The notes under the pieces are model-generated. The model had not been told where the DNA came from, ran no database searches, and saw only the letters and a program-made list of their open reading frames with translations. Position numbers and translations under genes: made by a program. DNA of 64,000 nucleotides from Owenia fusiformis. Its lineage: Eukaryota; Annelida; Polychaeta; Sabellida; Oweniidae. Below, in pieces: positions 59,001 through 64,000 of the stretch; position 1 is the stretch's first letter, and every line of letters starts with the position of its first letter. The stretch is from positions 27,148,166 to 27,212,165 of the forward strand of contig CAIIXF020000011.1 of assembly GCA_903813345.2 (NCBI GenBank), in the 5' to 3' direction.

Positions 59001-59496
59001 TAGGCAAACTTGGTACCTATGGAAAACTGACATATTCACCTTATTTGTATTCACACTGGTCTTATCAAGATTTTGTGGCGAAAGTTGTTTTAAAGGTTCG
59101 TTGCCATAGTAACTGTTTAAGTATATTACTTATTAAGAGAATACACTTTTCAGCGTGTTGTTTATCCATGGAGACACTACTTTGCATACTATCATCAAAC
59201 AGTATTGCCATATTTCAGTGATGATCCCAACTCGCAAAAGGGGACTGGATTCCCAGGTCTACAAAGGTCAGAGGCTGACAAATCATATTCTTGATATGGC
59301 AAGGTCAAGGTCGAGAATTGACTGTGCACGTCTTTGTAACACGAAACGCGACTGCGTTGCTTTCAATTTCAAGAAGAAAGGACTGGATAACAATTGCCAA
59401 CTGTTGTCTCGGAAAATGGATGATTCGCCGCCAACTGATTTGATCATTGATTCAGACTGGAATTATTACGAAGTTCAAATGCGTGTTTGGGAATAG
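52979..59496 (+). CDS. L4: secreted CTLD1-CTLD2-EGF2-PAN lectin (intact)
   Basis: Join(52979-53057, 53237-53405, 54614-54813, 55795-55975, 57777-57997, 58518-58766, 59219-59496): 1377 nt, 458 aa, phases 1,2,1,2,1,1 as in L3. Signal peptide (about 26 aa); CTLD1 (WIGL, EPD, W-G-D); CTLD2 of the non-canonical type; two EGF repeats, essentially the first and last of the L3 array; PAN domain. This is the most compact intact member and may be near the ancestral form. Secreted; calcium-dependent glycan binding by CTLD1 is plausible from EPD and W-G-D. Its introns hold MITE copy C, a one-ended CCCGTAGCC repeat and a GC-rich hairpin. A LINE has inserted at its stop codon, so the 3' UTR is LINE-derived. 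Confidence 0.8.
53237..53405 (+). CDS. L4 CTLD1 first-half exon
   Basis: Acceptor [26 protein letters not shown], then [20 protein letters not shown]; donor TAAG|GTAAGA. Confidence 0.8.
54614..54813 (+). CDS. L4 CTLD1 second-half exon
   Basis: Acceptor [30 protein letters not shown], then [30 protein letters not shown]. Donor GAAG|GTATAA, phase 1. Close to L3 in sequence and identical in length. Confidence 0.85.
55795..55975 (+). CDS. L4 CTLD2 first-half exon
   Basis: [20 protein letters not shown], then [20 protein letters not shown]; donor TGCG|GTAAGT, phase 2. Confidence 0.8.
56241..56935. mobile_element. MITE family M1, copy C (inverted, internally deleted)
   Basis: In L4 intron 4. Same tips as copy B, TA on both sides (56239-56240, 56936-56937). 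Runs in reverse relative to copy B and lacks about 170 bp beside its left tip. Confidence 0.85.
57777..57997 (+). CDS. L4 CTLD2 second-half exon
   Basis: [20 protein letters not shown], then [34 protein letters not shown]. Four codons longer than in L1 to L3 (extra residues around ADSYAEW). Donor CTGG|GTAAGA. Confidence 0.8.
58518..58766 (+). CDS. L4 EGF exon, two repeats
   Basis: 249 nt = 2 x 123 + 3. Repeat 1 [18 protein letters not shown]; repeat 2 [20 protein letters not shown], ending [13 protein letters not shown]. The second matches the last repeat of L3. Donor GAAG|GTTAGT. Confidence 0.8.
58803..58944. repeat. GC-rich near-perfect hairpin, 142 bp
   Basis: In the L4 EGF-PAN intron. 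Arms of about 60 bp, with CGGCCGGCGCCCGGCCGATT on the left and its inverse on the right, loop about 20 nt. Tips ATGCC-x-x-GGTCACA resemble the GGTCACAC tips of the 34645 element. Far richer in GC than its surroundings. Probably a small MITE. Confidence 0.85.
59219..59496 (+). CDS. L4 PAN/apple exon and stop
   Basis: Acceptor [75 protein letters not shown] at 59494-59496. Confidence 0.85.
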
Positions 59497-59502
59497 ATTT
59501 AG

Positions 59503-61215
59503 ATAGATTGGATACGGTTGTAATGATAAAATCAATTTAATGTCCTCATACTTAGATAACAGAAGAGTAAGGGTCCGCGTGAATGGCACCCTTTCAAAAT
59601 GGTCTTCAAATAATATTAACAATCAAAATGAACCTAATGAGCAGTCTGTGAACTATACCATCAATGCTGGAGTGCCACAAGGGTCTGTCCTTGGACCGTT
59701 ACTATTTCTAATTTATATAAATGATTTGCCAGATGAATTACTATCAAAATCGTTCATTTTTGCCGATGATACTTCCATTTATTGCCCATATGACAAAAAT
59801 ACAGTGTTTTTCAATATCCATCAACCAATTCAAAGTGATTTGGACAAGCTTGCTCTCTGGGCTGCCACCTGGAAGATGCAATTCAAAGCTCAAAAAAGCG
59901 CCGACATCATTTTCTCTAGAAGAAATATTCCTTTTGACCCACCACCATTGAGATTAGGTGCAGATGTTATTCCCAGTTGTGAGAATCACAAACATCTAGG
60001 GCTTAATCTTGACAAACACCTTAACTTCAATTACCATATTGATCAGATTATAAAAAGAGTTACCTCACTCCTAAGTCCAATGAAAAAATTGAGCAAACTT
60101 TTAAATAGTATGCACTTAGAGATAATATATAATACGTATATCATGCCACATTTTGATTATTGCGGTGTAATTTACAATAAGGCTTCAAATTTGAAACTAC
60201 AAGCTCTTGGCAGACTTCACTACCGAGCAGCCTGTTTGGTATCTGGTTCTATTCATGGATCCAATACTATTAAAGTCTTAAATTCTTTGAATTGGAAATC
60301 CTTATCCGTTAGAAGAATCGAGCACCTAAAAATGTTTGTTTTTAAATGCAGATATAATATCAACCCCCGTTTATTTGTGATTTACTTCGTAAATATGAGC
60401 ATATACCTGCCCGTAATTTAAGAGATCAAAGAGATTATTCTCTTCCGACTCGACTGAGCATGTCTTCTAAAAGAAGTACCATATTTCAGGCTATAACATT
60501 GTGGAATGATTTGCCACCTGATACTAGAAGGGGTCAACCTATTTCTAGTTTTAAAAGATTAGTGCGAGAGTACAAGAGCCCGGTCTCTTTAATCCCAACT
60601 ACTAAATTAAATGTGACCTTACCCAGACATCTCGAAATACATGTAAAACTTAATAGACTAAGATCTGGCCTCTTATTAAAATCACACCTTTATGCTCACA
60701 ACTTCAAAGACATTCCTTTGTGCCATTGTGGTGTACCAATGACAACCATGCATTTTCTTTTAAAATGCCCACTGCTACAGAATGAAAGAAACAACCTCAT
60801 TGCAGGCCTTCGTACTTACAATTTAAGTCACTTGTTCAATAACTACAACTTGAATGACAAATTACAATTTTTACTGTTTGGAAGCACTAACCTGGATGCT
60901 ACTATGAATGAAGCTTTAATTCATATTGTTAGATTATATACATACAAGTCTTGTTTTATTATCTATCTAGTAGTAATTTGACAAGTCCTTTTTTCTGCAA
61001 TGACCGAATTATTTTTCAAGTTCCGTTAACATCCCGGCCCATTGGGATAACCTTCAGGTATTTTGAAATAACCTTAACAAATTTATCTTATTTCATTATC
61101 TAATATCTACATGTATATATAATATATATATTAAAATGTTGCAAAACCTTGGCAATTAGAATTTGTAATTGAATGTAAATGTTTATATTAGAAATAAATT
61201 GATAACATGAAAAAA
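59503..61215 (+). mobile_element. 5'-truncated LINE (Jockey/CR1-like) with target-site duplication
   Basis: Flanked by AATAGATTTAG at 59492-59502 and 61216-61226, an 11-bp target-site duplication, with an A-run before the right copy. About 1.7 kb. The coding part begins inside the reverse transcriptase and runs to the C-terminal Cys/His knuckle; upstream domains and endonuclease are missing, as usual for incomplete reverse transcription. Confidence 0.85.
59540..60981 (+). pseudogene. LINE reverse transcriptase fragment, one frameshift
   Basis: Frame 1 (to 60421) holds RT motifs: AGVPQGSVLGPLLFLIYIND and FADDTSIY, the catalytic Asp pair, then KHLGLNLDKHLNFNYHI and IYNTYIMPHFDYCGVIYN. The frame shifts near 60372-60379; the other frame continues DLLRKYEHIPARN, ITLWNDLPPDTRRG and LCHCGVPMTTMHFLLKCP, a C-x-C ... 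H-x4-C knuckle, to the stop at 60981. Not functional as it stands. Confidence 0.8.
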
Positions 61216-61226
61216 AATAGATTTAG

Positions 61227-62088
61227 TGAAATTGGTAATCAATGATATAGATTAATCTTCAACATACAACCAAATTTGAAAATTAGCTCATTTATGGAAC
61301 CAAAATAGTGAACATTATTTTGCTCCTGTTCAGACCATATAAACATGTACAACCTTAGTGTGTAAAACACTTACTTTCTCAAACTCAGTTTCTCATATAT
61401 GGTTATGCCCCAAGTTCAGGTTCTCTAGGAACATATTTGGATGTCTATAGGAACTCATTTGTTTGATATATCGATGTGAATAGGTTACATTATTTTTGCA
61501 TGATTTTGACGACACGTGTCCATGATGTACTCTTTATTGTAAATACAAATAGATTTGTAGTTGATCAGTAGGACGGCACATTGAAAAAACCCATTGTTGT
61601 TTACCAAACTTTATATCAAAGTGGTGTAGCGATATATGACGTCATCGCACTACTTGTTTCTGGTCCGTTGGCTACCATCTTTATGAGGTCCATTGAAATG
61701 GTAAACATTTAAACATTTGAAAATGAAAGTGACGGATAGAATTCTACTGATCTCTTCTTTCGAACTATCTCATTTTAATGTTAGAAAAATGCACATGAAT
61801 GGGAGTAAAATGCAATCAAACACGTGAGACTTTCACTCATTTTGTACCCTATATTCGTGCGAAATTAATATTGATTAAACATCGTTTTTTTAAATGTCTG
61901 AATCGCTTAAAAGTTAAAGTAAATACGATATTTTATAAGTACCAAATATCAATCAGTTCCGATAAAATGCCTTCATTTGTTACATTTTCTGCGAAAACGG
62001 TTGGGCATAATTTCGGTAGAAATGTGTATTTTACGACGTTATATGCATGGTTGAATCCAAAAAGTAACGTCATTCAGAAAATTATCAT
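61227..62088. other. Non-coding DNA after the LINE
   Basis: Original downstream flank of L4. AT-rich; the open frame at 61799-62098 has no domain signature. Confidence 0.45.
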
Positions 62089-63480
62089 GTGTGCGTAAAA
62101 GCATGTGGATATTTCATTTTGAGTAACTGAATTATCAAATTGACATATATATTGTCTTTGGAACATCACCTTTACACAGAATTATTTTCATAATGATTGC
62201 TCGTTTTGTTCCATGATAAAATGCAATTTTAGACCTGCAGCTGACTCATATCAAAAATTATTTAGCAATGAGTTCAGGCTCACTGATTTTTAAGATAGAT
62301 GAAATGAACAAAAAGGTAAAGGGTTATTTGTGCGGTAAAGCATGTGGATATTAAACTTTCAATAAATGAATTACAATTTTGATGTTTATATGATCTGAAG
62401 AACATCACCTTTACACATAATTATTTTTATAATAATTGTTCGATTTCTTTTATGATAAACTGCAATTTTAGACCCGACATGTATTAAAGAAGTATCGGAC
62501 AATGTATTAAGGCTCACTGATTTTTAGGATGAATAAAATGAGCAAAAGGAGAAAAGGTCACGTGTGCGTAAAAGCGTGTCAGTATTTGGATTTGAAGAAA
62601 TGAATTGAAGTTTTGACATTAATATTATTTGTGAAGCATCACCTTTACATAGAATTATTTTTATAATTTTTGCTTGGTTCCTTCCATGAGAAAATGCAAT
62701 TATAGACCTGGCACACGTATCAAGGATGTATATAGCAATTGCGTTTGGTCTCCTTGGTTTTCAAGGTAAATGAAATGAGCAAAACTGGAAAAGGTCATGT
62801 GTGCTTAAAAGCGTGTGAGTATTTAATTTTTGATAATTTTTTGACATTTTTGACATTTATTATATCTATGGGGAATCATCTTTACACAGAATTATTTTTT
62901 GATTCAAATTTAGTCCCTTCTGTTAGAAAGGCATGGCTAAGATTGGTTCATATGTATAACTGTAATGAGATTTTTATGTTTGAATCGCACAAAAAGAGAT
63001 AATGTCACATTTGCGTGAATGCATGTCAATATCTTATTTTAAAAACTGAATTATGATTTTGACATTTTCATAAGCTTTAAACCATTGCCTTTCCACATAT
63101 TTATTTTCTTAACATGAGAACTTTAAACACGTTCTAAATAAGAAAGGCCAATGTGAGTTGAATTAAAATTAAAAAAATATCAATTATCTGCGCATTTTCG
63201 TTATATTACGTCATACGGGATTTCGTGCTTTAAGTGGGCTGAAGATGAAGAATGGCACGTGTACGAAAACGTTTGTTACCAATTCATCTTTCAAAACACA
63301 TTTTTATTTTTTACATATCTATGATCTATGATATATAACCTATGTAAAGAATTATTTTCAAATTAATTGCTAGGTTAATTCAATAAGCAATTCTGAGGTA
63401 TATTTGAACTTTAATTCCATAGCAGATGTAATTCGGACAAAGGTTTTGTAATTCAAGAATAGATTAAATCAATCAAAATA
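62089..63480. repeat. Degenerate tandem repeat, unit about 235 bp, about six units
   Basis: Units start with GTGTGCGTAAAAGC-like text at 62089, 62330, 62562, 62799, 63009 and 63259. Inside each: CATCACCTTTACACAGAATT, then ATGATAAAATGCAATTTTAG, then GGCTCACTGATTTTTA-like phrases. Copies diverge toward the right. Confidence 0.7.
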
Positions 63481-64000
63481 AATCTTATGATTCAACTGAG
63501 TCGACAATACTTGGTTCAGTTCTTTCATTTTCAATCATACCATGGTCATAGATTAACATAAGTGACCGTTCAAAAACATACCATTTTTGTAGAAAATGAA
63601 AGAAAATCGCGTTATAACGTGTATCGAGTCATTGCCAAGTTTACGTCTTAAATTTGATGTGGTAAACAGCATTCTTCATTAAGTCACACATATAAGTTAA
63701 TGGAAGCAAAAAATCATTTTAAAAATGAAACATATCAATAGATATTTTTAACATTGAAATACTTTTAGAAAGTAAGCTTCTACTAGTAGATTTGCAAGAA
63801 CTAGCTGTTTGGAATTCATCAACTTTTCTCCACAGGATCATTTCGTAGTACAAATGCAGGTCATTCAAAGGAAATGTAGGTTTCAACATCCCCGTCTATG
63901 AATATTGATCTTTTTCAGACAGCAAAGGTAAGTTTAAAACAGAAATACTTCTTACGAATCCAAATTACATATTAAACTTAGAATTGTGATCTACGATCTT
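63481..64000. other. Right end of window, nothing recognised
   Basis: AT-rich, no supported gene or repeat. CTTTTCTCCACAG near 63825-63837 and TTTTTCAG near 63912 resemble 3' splice sites, but the following frames show no homology. Confidence 0.4.

Noticed and set aside
1-64000. tRNA, rRNA, CRISPR or bacterial operon features
   Set aside because: None seen; gene structure and repeats are those of animal DNA.

Overview
This is animal nuclear DNA, probably from a marine invertebrate. It is AT-rich, its genes are split by many GT-AG introns, its extracellular domains are metazoan (C-type lectin, calcium-binding EGF, PAN/apple, SUEL-like lectin), and its introns and spacers are full of Tc1/mariner-type elements, MITEs and LINE fragments. 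No RNA gene, CRISPR array or prokaryotic gene was seen. The species cannot be named from sequence alone. All recognised host genes lie on the + strand. They were assembled by eye from splice signals, codon phase and comparison between paralogues, so exon ends are predictions.

Region 1 (1-13224) holds three tandem paralogues of a single-pass receptor, called R1, R2 and R3 here. The plan is signal peptide, one cysteine-rich domain resembling the SUEL/Gal-lectin fold, a Thr/Ser-rich stalk, one transmembrane helix and a cytoplasmic tail full of tyrosine motifs (YVNV, YANI, YEEV, YEDV, YAKP, YDAL, YSHL). R1 is present only as its last exon, R2 has a shortened and decayed tail and a mariner insertion at a splice donor, and R3 looks complete. 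This could be a little-described lectin-like signalling receptor family.

Region 2 (13225-19373) is non-coding, with a near-perfect 528-bp hairpin and LINE and mariner relics.

Region 3 (19374-59496) holds four tandem paralogues of a secreted mosaic lectin, called L1 to L4. The plan is signal peptide, CTLD1 (2 exons), CTLD2 (2 exons), an EGF array in one exon, and a PAN/apple domain. Intron phases are the same in all copies. The EGF array has 5, 4, 21 and 2 repeats of exactly 41 residues in L1 to L4. L3 (1231 aa) and L4 (458 aa) read through intact. L1 has lost the second CTLD1 exon; splicing in its remaining CTLD1 exon gives an immediate stop, while skipping it restores a 451-aa frame. L2 has a 4-nt insertion that shifts the frame inside its EGF array.

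Region 4 (59503-64000) starts with a 5'-truncated LINE whose 11-bp target-site duplication overlaps the stop codon of L4, followed by AT-rich DNA with a tandem repeat of about 235 bp.

Both clusters look like fast-turning-over families of carbohydrate-recognition proteins: membrane receptors with signalling tails beside secreted lectins. A role in immune or surface recognition is inference.
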